From NCBI GenBank assembly GCA_963802095.1, contig CAWDHI010000007.1, positions 1-64,000 of the forward strand: DNA of 64,000 nucleotides. The letters are read 5' to 3'. The notes beneath the pieces are model-generated. The model was not told the DNA's origin. It saw only the letters and a program-made list of their open reading frames with translations, and made no database searches. The translations under genes and the position numbers were made by a program. This DNA is from CAVVEQ01 sp963802095 (GTDB taxonomy: Bacteria; Chloroflexota; Anaerolineae; Anaerolineales; Anaerolineaceae). Within the stretch, counting starts at the first letter, position 1, and each line of letters starts with the position of its first letter. Positions 9,608 through 18,475 of this stretch are shown here, in pieces.

Positions 9608-10572
9608 TTCTGTTGAGCCCTGCCTTTCCCTGGCTGATTTTTATACCACGCGATGGTCTCGGATAAGCCTTGTTGTAGAGACCAGAAAGGCTTCCACCCT
9701 GTCAACCGAAATGTTTCATCAAGGTTCGCATTCTGGCCAAAGTTAATAGACGAAGTGTATTTTAAATCGATCGCCGATTGTTTTTTGTCATTGACCAACA
9801 CTGCAATCAAAGTGGCTAGATTTTCGATCGCCAATCCGTTTCCGCTTCCAAACTCCAAAATGGTTCCAGCCGAATTCTCCGCCTGGGCAGTTAGCAACAT
9901 TCCAATAATAAAATCCTTGATATAAATCGGGTCAAGCACCTTTTTCGGGTTCAGGATCTCCGGTTCAACGTTTAGAAACGCACAAGAAATGAGATAGGGG
10001 ATTATTTTATTTGGTGATTGATGCGGTCCAAAACAATGAAATAGACGAATTAGCGAAATTGGTTCGGAATACAAATCCATGAACAGCTTCGAATACGTTT
10101 CGACAGCTGATTTCGAGGCTGCGTAGGGAGAATCCAGGGAGATCGATCGCGGGGACACATCTGATGACGACAGAACAATGATCCTGCGAACCCCTGTTTC
10201 TTTCAATGCCACCAGTAAATTCACGGAACTGAGGAGGTTGTGTTCCAGGGTTGGGAGGACGAATTCAACGCCATTGCTCGTATTCACCAGGCTGGCCAGA
10301 TGAAAAACATAATCAGGCTGTATCCTTTCCACAAAGGTTTTTGTAGCTGCGCCACCCCTAAGGTCCAGGGAAGTATAAAAAACCCCATCTGCATCTTTTT
10401 GAAAACGATCTTCAAGAGAGACACCAAAAACCTGGGCGTTCAAATCCAGAAGTGACCGGCAAAGGTGAGTACCGATGAACCCGGAAGCGCCTGTAACCAA
10501 TACTCGCGAATTTCGAAAGGTTTCGCTTAATTCCGGCTCCATTTTTTGGTTAATGGTTTGATAAGCTGTCAT
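9604..10572 (-). CDS. NAD-dependent epimerase/dehydratase, probable CDP-paratose or CDP-abequose synthase
   Basis: Extended SDR protein of 322 residues with the Rossmann motif TGASGFIGTHLC and the catalytic SPYAASKSA (Tyr and Lys). Its place between rfbH and the tyvelose epimerase is that of rfbS, whose product reduces the C4 keto group after the RfbH/E3 step. I infer a CDP-paratose synthase (RfbS) role; the sequence itself only proves an SDR oxidoreductase. A 53-base gap separates it from rfbH. An internal ATG at residue 11 is an alternative start. Confidence 0.78.
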   Translation of the reverse strand: MTAYQTINQKMEPELSETFRNSRVLVTGASGFIGTHLCRSLLDLNAQVFGVSLEDRFQKDADGVFYTSLDLRGGAATKTFVERIQPDYVFHLASLVNTSNGVEFVLPTLEHNLLSSVNLLVALKETGVRRIIVLSSSDVSPRSISLDSPYAASKSAVETYSKLFMDLYSEPISLIRLFHCFGPHQSPNKIIPYLISCAFLNVEPEILNPKKVLDPIYIKDFIIGMLLTAQAENSAGTILEFGSGNGLAIENLATLIAVLVNDKKQSAIDLKYTSSINFGQNANLDETFRLTGWKPFWSLQQGLSETIAWYKNQPGKGRAQQK

Positions 10573-10625
10573 AGGTTGTGATTCCTGGGATTAAAAATCA
10601 AATGGAGGGTTAAAAATGAAAAAAT

Positions 10626-11927
10626 TCAATTCTCCTTCATGAATTGGTTAAAAATATCTGCGATTTTTTCAAGATGGGGTTCCTGGATACCTGGATAAAC
10701 ACCGATAAAGAATGTATTGTTCATGATCAAATTGGTGTTTGACAGGTCGCCAACAATTCGGCATTGGATCTTCTCAAAGGCGGGGTGGCGGAGCAGATTC
10801 CCGCTGAAAAGATTTCGTGTCTCAATCCTGTTCTTTTCAAGGAACGTGGTCAGCTCGTTACGGATGAATCCTGCTTCCGGCTTCACCGTAATGGCGAATG
10901 CAAACCACGAGGGTTCGCTGTTAGGCGTCGCCTTTGGAAGGATCAACCGGTCGGAGTATGGTGCCAGGATTTCCATCAGCCGCGAGTGGTTTTGTTTTCG
11001 TTGCTGAATGAAACCATCCAATTTATTTAATTGCGCACAACCGATCGCTGCCTGCATCTCGGTTGCCTTCAGGTTGTAACCAATGTGGCTGTAGATGTAT
11101 TTGTGGTCATAGCCAATTGGGAGCCCGCCAAATTTTTGAGTGAACCGCTTTCCGCAGGTATTGCTTTTTCCGCTGTCACAGTAACAATCCCGCCCCCAAT
11201 CACGGAAAGACCTGGCAATCCGCATTAATTCGGGGTCGTGAGAGACTACGCAACCGCCTTCCCCCAAGGTGATGTGATGACCTGGATAAAATGAGTTCGT
11301 GCTGATATGTCCAAATGTTCCGGTCAGCTTCCCGTGATATCGGGACCCCAATGAATCGCAATTATCCTCGATGAGCCAGAGATCATGGCTGCGGACAAGC
11401 TCAAGAACGCTATCCAGGTCAAATGGATTTCCGAGCGTGTGGGCCATAAAGATTGCCCGGGTTTTATCCGTAACGGCCTCCCCGACGTTATCGGCCACGG
11501 CAGTGTAGTCCCCAAGGTTGACATCCACAAAAACAGGAACCAGTTGGTTTTGGATTATGGGAGCTACCGTTGTGGGGAAAGCGGCTGCGACGGTGACAAC
11601 TTCGTCGCCGGGTTTTAATTTGCGATCACCTAATTTATCGGAGGTGAGAGTGGAAACCGCGATCAAGTTCGCGGATGACCCGGAATTGACCAGGAAGGCT
11701 TCGGATGAACCCAAATATTCGCTGAATTCCTTTTCAAATCGATCCGCGTATCGCCCTGCGGTGAGATAAAAATCGAGGCTGGAGTCGATCAGATTGACGA
11801 GTTCTTCATCATCGAATACCCGGCCTGCGTAATGGATCAGGTCGTTGGTAGGATCAAAACTCTTGTTGGCAATTTCCTCCCGATAATATTTCCGGGTAAG
11901 CTCCAGGATCTCCCTACGGATTTCCAT
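10626..11927 (-). CDS. rfbH: CDP-6-deoxy-L-threo-D-glycero-4-hexulose 3-dehydrase RfbH (E1)
   Basis: PMP-dependent iron-sulfur dehydrase that removes the C3 hydroxyl of CDP-4-keto-6-deoxyglucose, the committing step to 3,6-dideoxyhexoses. The 433 residues belong to the DegT/AHBA aminotransferase fold, but the usual cofactor lysine is replaced by His in NSFYPGHHITLGEGG, the hallmark of E1. The [2Fe-2S] cysteines are visible in DCYCDSGKSNTCGK. The gene overlaps the 3' end of rfbG by 14 bases. The partner reductase E3 (RfbI/AscD type) is not in the window, so electrons must come from elsewhere. Confidence 0.93.
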   Translation of the reverse strand: MEIRREILELTRKYYREEIANKSFDPTNDLIHYAGRVFDDEELVNLIDSSLDFYLTAGRYADRFEKEFSEYLGSSEAFLVNSGSSANLIAVSTLTSDKLGDRKLKPGDEVVTVAAAFPTTVAPIIQNQLVPVFVDVNLGDYTAVADNVGEAVTDKTRAIFMAHTLGNPFDLDSVLELVRSHDLWLIEDNCDSLGSRYHGKLTGTFGHISTNSFYPGHHITLGEGGCVVSHDPELMRIARSFRDWGRDCYCDSGKSNTCGKRFTQKFGGLPIGYDHKYIYSHIGYNLKATEMQAAIGCAQLNKLDGFIQQRKQNHSRLMEILAPYSDRLILPKATPNSEPSWFAFAITVKPEAGFIRNELTTFLEKNRIETRNLFSGNLLRHPAFEKIQCRIVGDLSNTNLIMNNTFFIGVYPGIQEPHLEKIADIFNQFMKEN

Positions 11928-12915
11928 GTTTTACCTCGGAAAAATAATCCTGGTACCACGTGATTGTTCTCTTTAATCCTTCATCCAGAGAATAGATCGG
12001 ATGCCAGCCCAAAACTTCGCGCGCTTTCCGGGCACTCAAGTATTGATGCCGGATCTCGTTCGTGGTTTGGTTCAATATTTCGGGTTTTAATGCAGAGCCC
12101 ATCAGTTCCAATATTTTTGAAACAAGGTCCATAACGTTGACCTGCAGTTCATTCGAAAAGTTGAACGCTTCCCCGATCAGAGACGGATTCCCGGCAAGTT
12201 TTTCAGCCAGCAGCAGGTAGGCAGCCACGCCATCTTCCACGTAGAAGTAATCGCGAATATATTTTCCGTCGGAGCGGATGACTGGAGCCTGCCCGCGTAG
12301 AACGGAACGGATCGTGCCCGGGATGATCCGGTTCCAATTCAGGTCTCCCCCGCCATAGAAATTCCCGCAGCGGGTGATCGCCACCGGCAGACCGAAGTTA
12401 ACCGCGTAGCTATGGGCAATCAGATCTGCGCATGATTTACTTACATCATACGGATGCTTTCCTTGTAATGGGGTTTCTTCGTGATAGGGAAGGTCTGGCT
12501 GGTCACCGTAAGCCTTATCCGAAGAAGCCATGATGACCTGGCCCACTTTCGGGCTTCGGTGGCAAGCTTCAAGCAGTGCCCATGTACCCCCGATATTCGT
12601 TTCGAAAGTGGTCACCGGGTTCCGATTCGCAATGGTCACGATCGTCTGGGCTGCCAGGTGAATGATCGTTTCGATCTCGTATTCACCGAGGATCCGTTCC
12701 ATTAAAGCCTGATCGCGCACATCTCCGCGGACAACTTTTACTTTGGAGATAAAGTCGGACCGGACCAACTCGGATTGCGGGACCCAATCCCTAACAAGGC
12801 AAACCACATCGCAATTAAATTCCACAAGTTTCCGAACGAGCCAACCCCCAAATAAGCCGGTTGCGCCGGTAATAAAAACTGGCCGATCGAGCCAAAATGA
12901 TGAATTCATTCCCAC
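11914..12915 (-). CDS. rfbG: CDP-glucose 4,6-dehydratase
   Basis: Converts CDP-glucose to CDP-4-keto-6-deoxyglucose with bound NAD. The 333-residue extended SDR has the nucleotide motif TGATGLFGGWLV, the active-site segments HLAAQ and SSDKAYG, the catalytic YDVSKSCAD, and the family block RCGNFYGGGDLNWNRI. The C-terminal RHQYLSARKAREVLGW is typical. It overlaps rfbF by 10 bases at its start and rfbH by 14 bases at its end, consistent with one transcript. Confidence 0.93.
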   Translation of the reverse strand: MGMNSSFWLDRPVFITGATGLFGGWLVRKLVEFNCDVVCLVRDWVPQSELVRSDFISKVKVVRGDVRDQALMERILGEYEIETIIHLAAQTIVTIANRNPVTTFETNIGGTWALLEACHRSPKVGQVIMASSDKAYGDQPDLPYHEETPLQGKHPYDVSKSCADLIAHSYAVNFGLPVAITRCGNFYGGGDLNWNRIIPGTIRSVLRGQAPVIRSDGKYIRDYFYVEDGVAAYLLLAEKLAGNPSLIGEAFNFSNELQVNVMDLVSKILELMGSALKPEILNQTTNEIRHQYLSARKAREVLGWHPIYSLDEGLKRTITWYQDYFSEVKHGNP

Positions 12916-13676
12916 ACCACCCAGGGTGCTTTTCCATTCGCCCAGAGCGATTCAAGCAGCTGCAGTTCCCGAAGGGTATCCATGCACTGCCAGAATCCAT
13001 CATGGCGGAACGCCACAAGTTGGCCATCCCGGGATAAACGTTCGAGCGGCCCCTTTTCAAAAATAATGTCATCTCCTTCGATATAATTAAGAACCGAAGG
13101 TTCTAACACAAAAAAACCGCCGTTGATCCAGCCTTCGCCGATTTGTGGTTTTTCATCAAATTGAAGGACCTGATCCCCATCAAAATTGATCCCGCCGAAC
13201 CTGGAAGGGGGGCGAACGGCAGTGATTGTTGCGATCTTCCCATGATTGCAATGGAATTCAACCAATTCAGTAATATTGATGTTCGCGACTCCATCCCCGT
13301 AAGTGAGCATAAAGGTATCGGAACCGATCCAATCTTTTAGCCGCTTGATCCGCCCTCCAGTCATCGTGTTTAATCCGGTATGTGCGAGGTGAACATTCCA
13401 ATTCTCATGCTCACCCTCAAAAATATCCACCCTCCCGTCCTTAATGTGGATGGTAAGGTCACTTTGATGATAATAGTAATTGAGGAAATAGGATTGGATG
13501 ACCTCGCCCTTGTAGCCCATTGCAATCGCGAAGTCGTTATTCCCGAAGTGAGAATAGATCTTCATGATGTGCCAGAGAATTGGTTTCCCCCCAATCTCCA
13601 CCATCGGTTTGGGCTTGACCATTGTCTCTTCCTGTAAGCGTGAACCGGCACCGCCTGCCAGAATAATGACTTTCAT
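12906..13676 (-). CDS. rfbF: Glucose-1-phosphate cytidylyltransferase
   Basis: Makes CDP-glucose from CTP and glucose-1-phosphate, the first step of the pathway. The 256 residues begin with the nucleotidyltransferase motif ILAGGAGSRLQEET and KPKPMVEIGGKPILWHIM, followed by the metal-binding TYGDGVAN and the specific block AVRPPSRFGGI. It is the first gene of the six-gene minus-strand operon. A TATAAT-like box on the minus strand (13713-13718) lies 37 bases upstream of the start, but no good -35 box was seen. Confidence 0.94.
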   Translation of the reverse strand: MKVIILAGGAGSRLQEETMVKPKPMVEIGGKPILWHIMKIYSHFGNNDFAIAMGYKGEVIQSYFLNYYYHQSDLTIHIKDGRVDIFEGEHENWNVHLAHTGLNTMTGGRIKRLKDWIGSDTFMLTYGDGVANINITELVEFHCNHGKIATITAVRPPSRFGGINFDGDQVLQFDEKPQIGEGWINGGFFVLEPSVLNYIEGDDIIFEKGPLERLSRDGQLVAFRHDGFWQCMDTLRELQLLESLWANGKAPWVVWE

Positions 13677-13793
13677 TGGGTATCCTCTTTATGAAACCGC
13701 TATCCTTAAAAGATTATACTCTTTTGAGATATGCGAAAAAAATATCACAACCCTGCATCTTTTTCTGTTTAGTAAATTCTGGTTGCCTCATGA

Positions 13794-15737
13794 TTATTTA
13801 TGAGATATTAACTCGTCTTCTGTTCTATCCTGAGAATTTGATCCATACTTAAGGAATGCAATGATCGCAGCGATTCCGGCCAGCATCAAAGCAATCCCCA
13901 CCCACACATCCCAGGGCTGATATCGGAAGGAATAAGTATGCTGCCCTTCCAAACCCCTGGTCTGCAGCCAGTTTGAATTTTCCAAAGCAGTCGTTTTTCC
14001 GTCCACACGCACAGTCCATCCACTCCACGCGTTTTCTTTTACGACAAGGGTACCAGCCGCAGGTGAATTGCAACTTACATCGATATATCCCCCCAGGCTG
14101 GCAGCCTTGCAGGGGATAAGTTGATCCCCTGCCTGAATCAATGCATATTCTGCCGAAGGATCTTTAACTAAATCCACTTCCCCTATTCTCTGTGTCACAT
14201 TGGGGATAGGGTTGTTTAGCGGATTGTGGACTGCAGCAACATATACTGTCGGTATATTCCTCTCCCTCCAATCCCAAGGCCGAAAAGTTATCAGTTTTTG
14301 ACCCCTATCCAGTAAAGGTGGTATCCAGTTGCTGCCCAAAGGTCCGACCCATTGGGCGGAATCGGTTTTCAACCAATCCAATTCAGCGCTTGAGGGTTTC
14401 AATTGCTCCACATAATAAAATTGCTTGCTGAATTGGTAAACGGATGCAATCGAGATGAACGCTAAAAAAAACAGAATAACGCTCATAATGGATAATCTGT
14501 GGGTGAATTTCTCCCCCCAGCTGAAATTCACGTATATCCATTCAACCTTCGTCAATCGGTCCAGCGCCATCCCGGCAAGGCCGATCAATGGTGGAATCGC
14601 CAGGGAAGTTGAAATGGGGAGGTAACGTAACATGGAAAAAACCGGGGAAACCCTAAGTATCAATTGTGAAAACTCGTGGCTGCAAACCAGGAAAACCAAG
14701 CCGATTGAGAGCCAGAAGAAACCTTGCAGTTTTCGATATTCTTTCTTAAAAAGGAATAATCCAAATACCGCCAGAAGGACGGGAATCCATCCGATGTAAT
14801 TGGCATTCACATATAAGAAGGGGGCTTTGGCCAATGCATCAGAATTCAAGAAAACCAGGTCGCTGATCACCAAATTCAGAGGTACATATCCCAGGGTTTG
14901 ATAAATACCTAACGTCTCATCGGTAAATTTGGCAAAGTTTGGAAGAAAGTGGGTGAGGGGTGCGAATAAAACACCCGCTAAAAGAATGGAAATGCCAACA
15001 GCTTGAAGAAGTCTGAGAAAGAAAGGCCTCCCTGCGATTTTTTCTCCAAAAAAGAGGACGAGTGCGACGGGGATCCAGGTGATGAAAAGGACAATCTGGG
15101 TATAACTGTGACCTGCCAGCCAGGCGCCAGCCAATGCCAGCGCCAGCCAGACGACGGCTTTCCGGTTCCGATTCCAAAAGAGATCCACCAGGGGGGGGAG
15201 GACAAGGCTGACTACAGCAATGGAAAAAATGATTGACATGCCTCCATTGGCGAATTTTCCCGCCAGGTGACCTCCCGCAACTGCCAGGGCTCCGGACCAA
15301 ATGCGGGAAAACCTGCCCAGCTTGATCACCAATCCCAGCCACCATGAAGCCATCCCAGCCATGATCAACAAGCATACCATCACCAGCTTGGAGCCATTGA
15401 TCCCCCCAAAAACCAGCGTGGATAATGAAACCAAAGGATGCAATGGCATTCCATGCAATTCGATAAATGCCGGGTTGCCGCCGTTGATCGAGCCATTCCA
15501 GAAGGCGCAGGTGCCACAATGCAGCAAATTTGACCAGAAATAATGAGATTGTGAAGACATTTCCACTTCCCCCCCGCCTATGTAATACGAGGATTGAAAA
15601 TTTAAATAATCACGCCCCACGAAACAAGCCCAGGCGATGATGATGATCACCTCAAGAATTAAATCCCATCTCCATCTCTTGATCTTCCCCCACTCTTTTT
15701 TCCAACAGGATTCGTTCCGCATGGTTTGCGACTTCAT
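13794..15737 (-). CDS. Polytopic membrane protein, YfhO-like
   Basis: Integral membrane protein of about 647 residues with roughly a dozen hydrophobic segments, a short cytoplasmic N-terminus rich in Trp and Lys, and a soluble C-terminal domain followed by one last helix. The C-terminal motif WSGWTVRVDGK followed by YRPWD-like YQPWDVWVGI is typical of YfhO/GT-C relatives that act in surface glycan glycosylation. Start: an ATG at 15737 with GGAAGG just upstream is preferred over the GTG at 15764. It lies 117 bases upstream of rfbF on the same strand and may be co-transcribed. Substrate unknown. Confidence 0.75.
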   Translation of the reverse strand: MKSQTMRNESCWKKEWGKIKRWRWDLILEVIIIIAWACFVGRDYLNFQSSYYIGGGEVEMSSQSHYFWSNLLHCGTCAFWNGSINGGNPAFIELHGMPLHPLVSLSTLVFGGINGSKLVMVCLLIMAGMASWWLGLVIKLGRFSRIWSGALAVAGGHLAGKFANGGMSIIFSIAVVSLVLPPLVDLFWNRNRKAVVWLALALAGAWLAGHSYTQIVLFITWIPVALVLFFGEKIAGRPFFLRLLQAVGISILLAGVLFAPLTHFLPNFAKFTDETLGIYQTLGYVPLNLVISDLVFLNSDALAKAPFLYVNANYIGWIPVLLAVFGLFLFKKEYRKLQGFFWLSIGLVFLVCSHEFSQLILRVSPVFSMLRYLPISTSLAIPPLIGLAGMALDRLTKVEWIYVNFSWGEKFTHRLSIMSVILFFLAFISIASVYQFSKQFYYVEQLKPSSAELDWLKTDSAQWVGPLGSNWIPPLLDRGQKLITFRPWDWRERNIPTVYVAAVHNPLNNPIPNVTQRIGEVDLVKDPSAEYALIQAGDQLIPCKAASLGGYIDVSCNSPAAGTLVVKENAWSGWTVRVDGKTTALENSNWLQTRGLEGQHTYSFRYQPWDVWVGIALMLAGIAAIIAFLKYGSNSQDRTEDELISHK

Positions 15738-15835
15738 ATTTACCTTCCAAAGGAAATTGGTCACGGACTATTTCTGGATAGTCCTCATTATGCACATGGT
15801 GCAATTTTCGCTCCAGCATCCGGAAAAGAAAGAAA

Positions 15836-15858
15836 AAGCGCTCTAAACAAGAGCGCTT
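15836..15858 (-). terminator. Terminator of the small lipoprotein gene
   Basis: The stem AAGCGCTC (15836-15843) pairs with GAGCGCTT (15851-15858). Read on the minus strand it is followed by a T-rich tract, 40 bases after the lipoprotein stop codon. Confidence 0.75.
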
Positions 15859-15897
15859 GGGTTGATTTTTTACATCGATAAAAGATAATGGTTGGGA

Positions 15898-16302
15898 TTA
15901 TTGCCGGCTAAGCAGGAAACTGATAATAATCTCTTTTTCTTCCGGGCTAATCATTGCGCCGTACTTGATCATCCTGTCGAGGGTGGTGCTCCATTCCTCG
16001 CGGGTTTTCTGAGCATTGAATATGCGATTAAGGTCGTGATTACCGGCAACTTTTTCAGCGATAAGGGCTTCCACATCCATCTCTGCAGGTGCTGGTGCCG
16101 GGGGGGCAACGGTGGCTGCCTCGGCCGGTTTTTCCTCCGCAACCGGGCTTGCCATCTCGGTCGGAGCGGTGGCATCAGTAGACGCAGTTTCTTCCATTAC
16201 CGGCGCAACGGGTGCCGTTTGCGGTGTTGCCTGCGGGGCACAGGCAGCCAGGAGGAACGCCAACAACATGGGCACGATTAAGAGAGGTGATTTGATTTTC
16301 AT
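15898..16302 (-). CDS. Small lipoprotein with haem-less cytochrome-c-like tail
   Basis: A 134-residue secreted lipoprotein: signal peptide with lipobox LAAC (acylated Cys21), a flexible Ala/Pro/Glu/Thr-rich linker to about residue 75, then a small helical domain. The tail (KTREEWSTTLDRMIKYGA, EEKEIIISFLL) reads like the small cytochrome c domains whose haem site CxxCH lies just upstream. Here the corresponding residues are V85-A-G-N-H89: the His survives and both Cys are gone. It therefore probably cannot bind haem covalently. The family assignment rests on motif resemblance only. It has its own terminator. Confidence 0.65.
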   Translation of the reverse strand: MKIKSPLLIVPMLLAFLLAACAPQATPQTAPVAPVMEETASTDATAPTEMASPVAEEKPAEAATVAPPAPAPAEMDVEALIAEKVAGNHDLNRIFNAQKTREEWSTTLDRMIKYGAMISPEEKEIIISFLLSRQ

Positions 16303-16500
16303 TTAATTTTCCTTTTTGAATTATTAGATAAATATTATCCGAATAAGTTACATTAATCCACCCGTTATTCCCCTTTGTACAATATTTCCGAGAGACCGGA
16401 CGTGACTTGAGATGAATAGGTTTATAAAATTAAAACAGCCCGGCAAGGTCTGTTATTTTCGGTGTGGAAAGCGCCGTGATATAATTTTTTGCGAATCAGG

Positions 16501-16582
16501 TGCCGAAGGTGGGAATCGAACCCACATACCCGAGGGTACACGATTTTGAGTCGTGCGCGTCTGCCAATTCCGCCACTCCGGC
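16501..16582 (-). tRNA. tRNA-Leu(CAA)
   Basis: On the minus strand the acceptor arm GCCGGAG pairs with CTTCGGC. The anticodon stem CACGA/TCGTG encloses the loop CTCAAAA, giving anticodon CAA. A long variable arm (TACCCTCGGGTA) marks a type II tRNA, and the T arm contains GTTCGAATC. The discriminator base is A, and the final A of CCA is not encoded. No integrase or att duplication was seen nearby. Confidence 0.95.
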
Positions 16583-16633
16583 AATCGTGCGAAGAGTATA
16601 TCCAATATCAGCAGAAGGGTCAAGGAATCCCAA

Positions 16634-17704
16634 ATGAAACTCGGTATCATCGGCCTCCCCCAGAGCGGGAAAACAACTCTCTTCAACGCCCTCACCCGCG
16701 GCAGCGCCCCGGTGGGTTTCTCCGCCGGAAAGATCGAAATGCACACCGCCGTGGTGGATGTGCCCGACCCGCGTGTGGATAAACTCTCCGCGATGTTCAA
16801 CCCAAAAAAGACCATCTACGCCAAGGTGACCTACGTGGATATCGCCGGGTTGGATGGATCCTCCAGCTCCGGCGGTATCTCCGGAGCGCTGCTCAACCAG
16901 CTCACCCAGCTGGATGGATTCATCCACGTGATACGCTGCTTCGAGGATGAAAACGTCCCCCACATTCATATTACTGTTGATCCTGCCCGCGACCTGACCG
17001 CGATGGATAGCGAATTCATTCTTAACGACCTGATCGCGGTGGAACGCAAGCTGGAACGCCTGGATGAAGAGCATAAAAAAGGTGGTGGGCGCGAGAAGGG
17101 CGTGATCGAGACGGAGATCACCCTCTTCAAGCGCTTCCATGAGGCTTTGTCGGCGGAAAAACCGCTGCGCGATATTGCGTTCAGCCCCGAAGACGAAAAG
17201 TCCATGTCCGGCTACGGCTTTCTCACCCGCAAGCCCGTTTTGGTTGTGATGAATGTTGCCGAGGGGCAAACCGCTCCCAGCCTGGATTACACCCATCAGC
17301 ACAGCAAGGTGGTTTCGCTTCAGGCGAAGCTGGAGATGGATATTGCCCAGCTTCCACCCGAGGAAATGGCGGAATTCCTCAAAGAATACAATATTGAGGA
17401 ACCCAGCCTGAACCGCATGATCCGCCTCTCCTACGATCTGCTTGGGCTGCAATCCTTCTTTACCGTGGGACCCGACGAGTGCCGCGCCTGGACCACCCAT
17501 GTGGGTGCCACCGCCCCGGAAGCGGCAGGGGAGATCCACACAGATTTACAGAAGGGCTTCATCCGTGCCGAGGTCATCCGGTACGAGGATCTGATCGAAT
17601 GCGGTGGGATGACCGAAGCCAAGGCAAAGGGCAAGCTGCGGCTGGAGGGCAAGGAGTATATCGTCAAGGAAGGTGATATCGTTCACATCCGTTTCAACCT
17701 TTGA
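16634..17704 (+). CDS. ychF: Redox-regulated ATPase/GTPase YchF
   Basis: Obg-family P-loop NTPase that binds ribosomes and prefers ATP. The 356-residue protein has G1 LPQSGKTT, G3 DIAGL and the NKxD-equivalent segment VVMNVAEG, a central coiled-coil region, and a C-terminal TGS-like domain with HVGATAPEAAGEIHTDLQKG and the terminal block KEGDIVHIRFN. The ATG at 16634 is chosen because AAGGA at 16622-16626 precedes it; upstream in-frame codons run into the divergent tRNA gene. YchF normally carries NxxE-type specificity instead of NKxD, in line with what is seen. Confidence 0.95.
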   Translation: MKLGIIGLPQSGKTTLFNALTRGSAPVGFSAGKIEMHTAVVDVPDPRVDKLSAMFNPKKTIYAKVTYVDIAGLDGSSSSGGISGALLNQLTQLDGFIHVIRCFEDENVPHIHITVDPARDLTAMDSEFILNDLIAVERKLERLDEEHKKGGGREKGVIETEITLFKRFHEALSAEKPLRDIAFSPEDEKSMSGYGFLTRKPVLVVMNVAEGQTAPSLDYTHQHSKVVSLQAKLEMDIAQLPPEEMAEFLKEYNIEEPSLNRMIRLSYDLLGLQSFFTVGPDECRAWTTHVGATAPEAAGEIHTDLQKGFIRAEVIRYEDLIECGGMTEAKAKGKLRLEGKEYIVKEGDIVHIRFNL

Positions 17705-17797
17705 TTAAAATATCATTATTGTTCTCATTTCAATTATTTCATCCTTTTCGTAACGGCAGGAATCAGAATATTATCTTTCCGGAAAAGAATTCTGGAG

Positions 17798-17828
17798 TTG
17801 TCTACTGATTTCGGGAGAGATGTATAAT
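17798..17828 (+). promoter_or_regulatory. Putative sigma-70 promoter of the CBS-domain gene
   Basis: TTGTCT (17798-17803) and an extended TGTATAAT (-10 TATAAT 17823-17828) are separated by 19 bases, a little long. They lie in a 242-base gap after ychF, about 120 bases upstream of the CBS gene. Confidence 0.45.
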
Positions 17829-17946
17829 TATTCTTAGAAGAGTGGGAAGTTAACATCGCCCACAGGAGTCTCTGATTGATCTGTCACAATTTCGTTTGAG
17901 TTACATCCAATAGTCAGATTCAAATTCAAAGAGGAGAGGATGACCA

Positions 17947-18390
17947 ATGGCACAGGTAAAGGATTTACTCAAAACCAAAGGTACGGATATATGGTCTGTT
18001 TCACCCGACACAAACGTTCTTGAAGCCTTGAGGGTGATGGACGAAAAAGACATCGGCGCTTTGCTGGTGGTCGAATCGGGTTTGCTGGTTGGGATTTTCT
18101 CAGAGCGGGATTTTGCCCGGGCGATCGTTGAAACCGGCACCTGCGTGATCAGCGCGGAGGTGAAAGAATACATGACCACCAAGGTCTTCACCATCGCCCC
18201 GCCAAATTCTGTCGAGGACTGCATGCAGGTCATGTCTGCAAAGAAGATCCGCCACCTGCCGGTGTTGGAAAACGACAAGCTGGTCGGGATCATCTCCATC
18301 GGCGATGTGGTCAAGGAGTTGATCGCCAGCAAAGAATCGACCATCTCAACCCTGGAGAACTACATCGAAGGCCGCGGGTACGGTCAGTAA
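17947..18390 (+). CDS. CBS-domain pair protein
   Basis: A stand-alone Bateman module of 147 residues with two CBS domains (about residues 8-64 and 74-130). Such proteins sense adenine nucleotides or related ligands and regulate partners. Recognisable segments are GALLVVESGLLVGIFSERDFAR in the first half and the repeated pattern HLPVLENDKLVGIISIGDVV in the second. AGGAGAGG lies 8-15 bases before the ATG. A terminator follows, now split by IS copy 2. No enzyme partner is adjacent, so the regulated target is unknown. Confidence 0.88.
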   Translation: MAQVKDLLKTKGTDIWSVSPDTNVLEALRVMDEKDIGALLVVESGLLVGIFSERDFARAIVETGTCVISAEVKEYMTTKVFTIAPPNSVEDCMQVMSAKKIRHLPVLENDKLVGIISIGDVVKELIASKESTISTLENYIEGRGYGQ

Positions 18391-18475
18391 CAATTCTGAG
18401 GAATAAAAAAACCGGCACATGTGAACTGCACCCCAAAAGTTGGACAAAAAACCAACCGAAAGGGGTGCAGTTTTT

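Noticed and set aside
16501..16582. tRNA-Leu as the attachment site of a genomic island
   Set aside because: No integrase and no repeat of the tRNA 3' end were found in the window.
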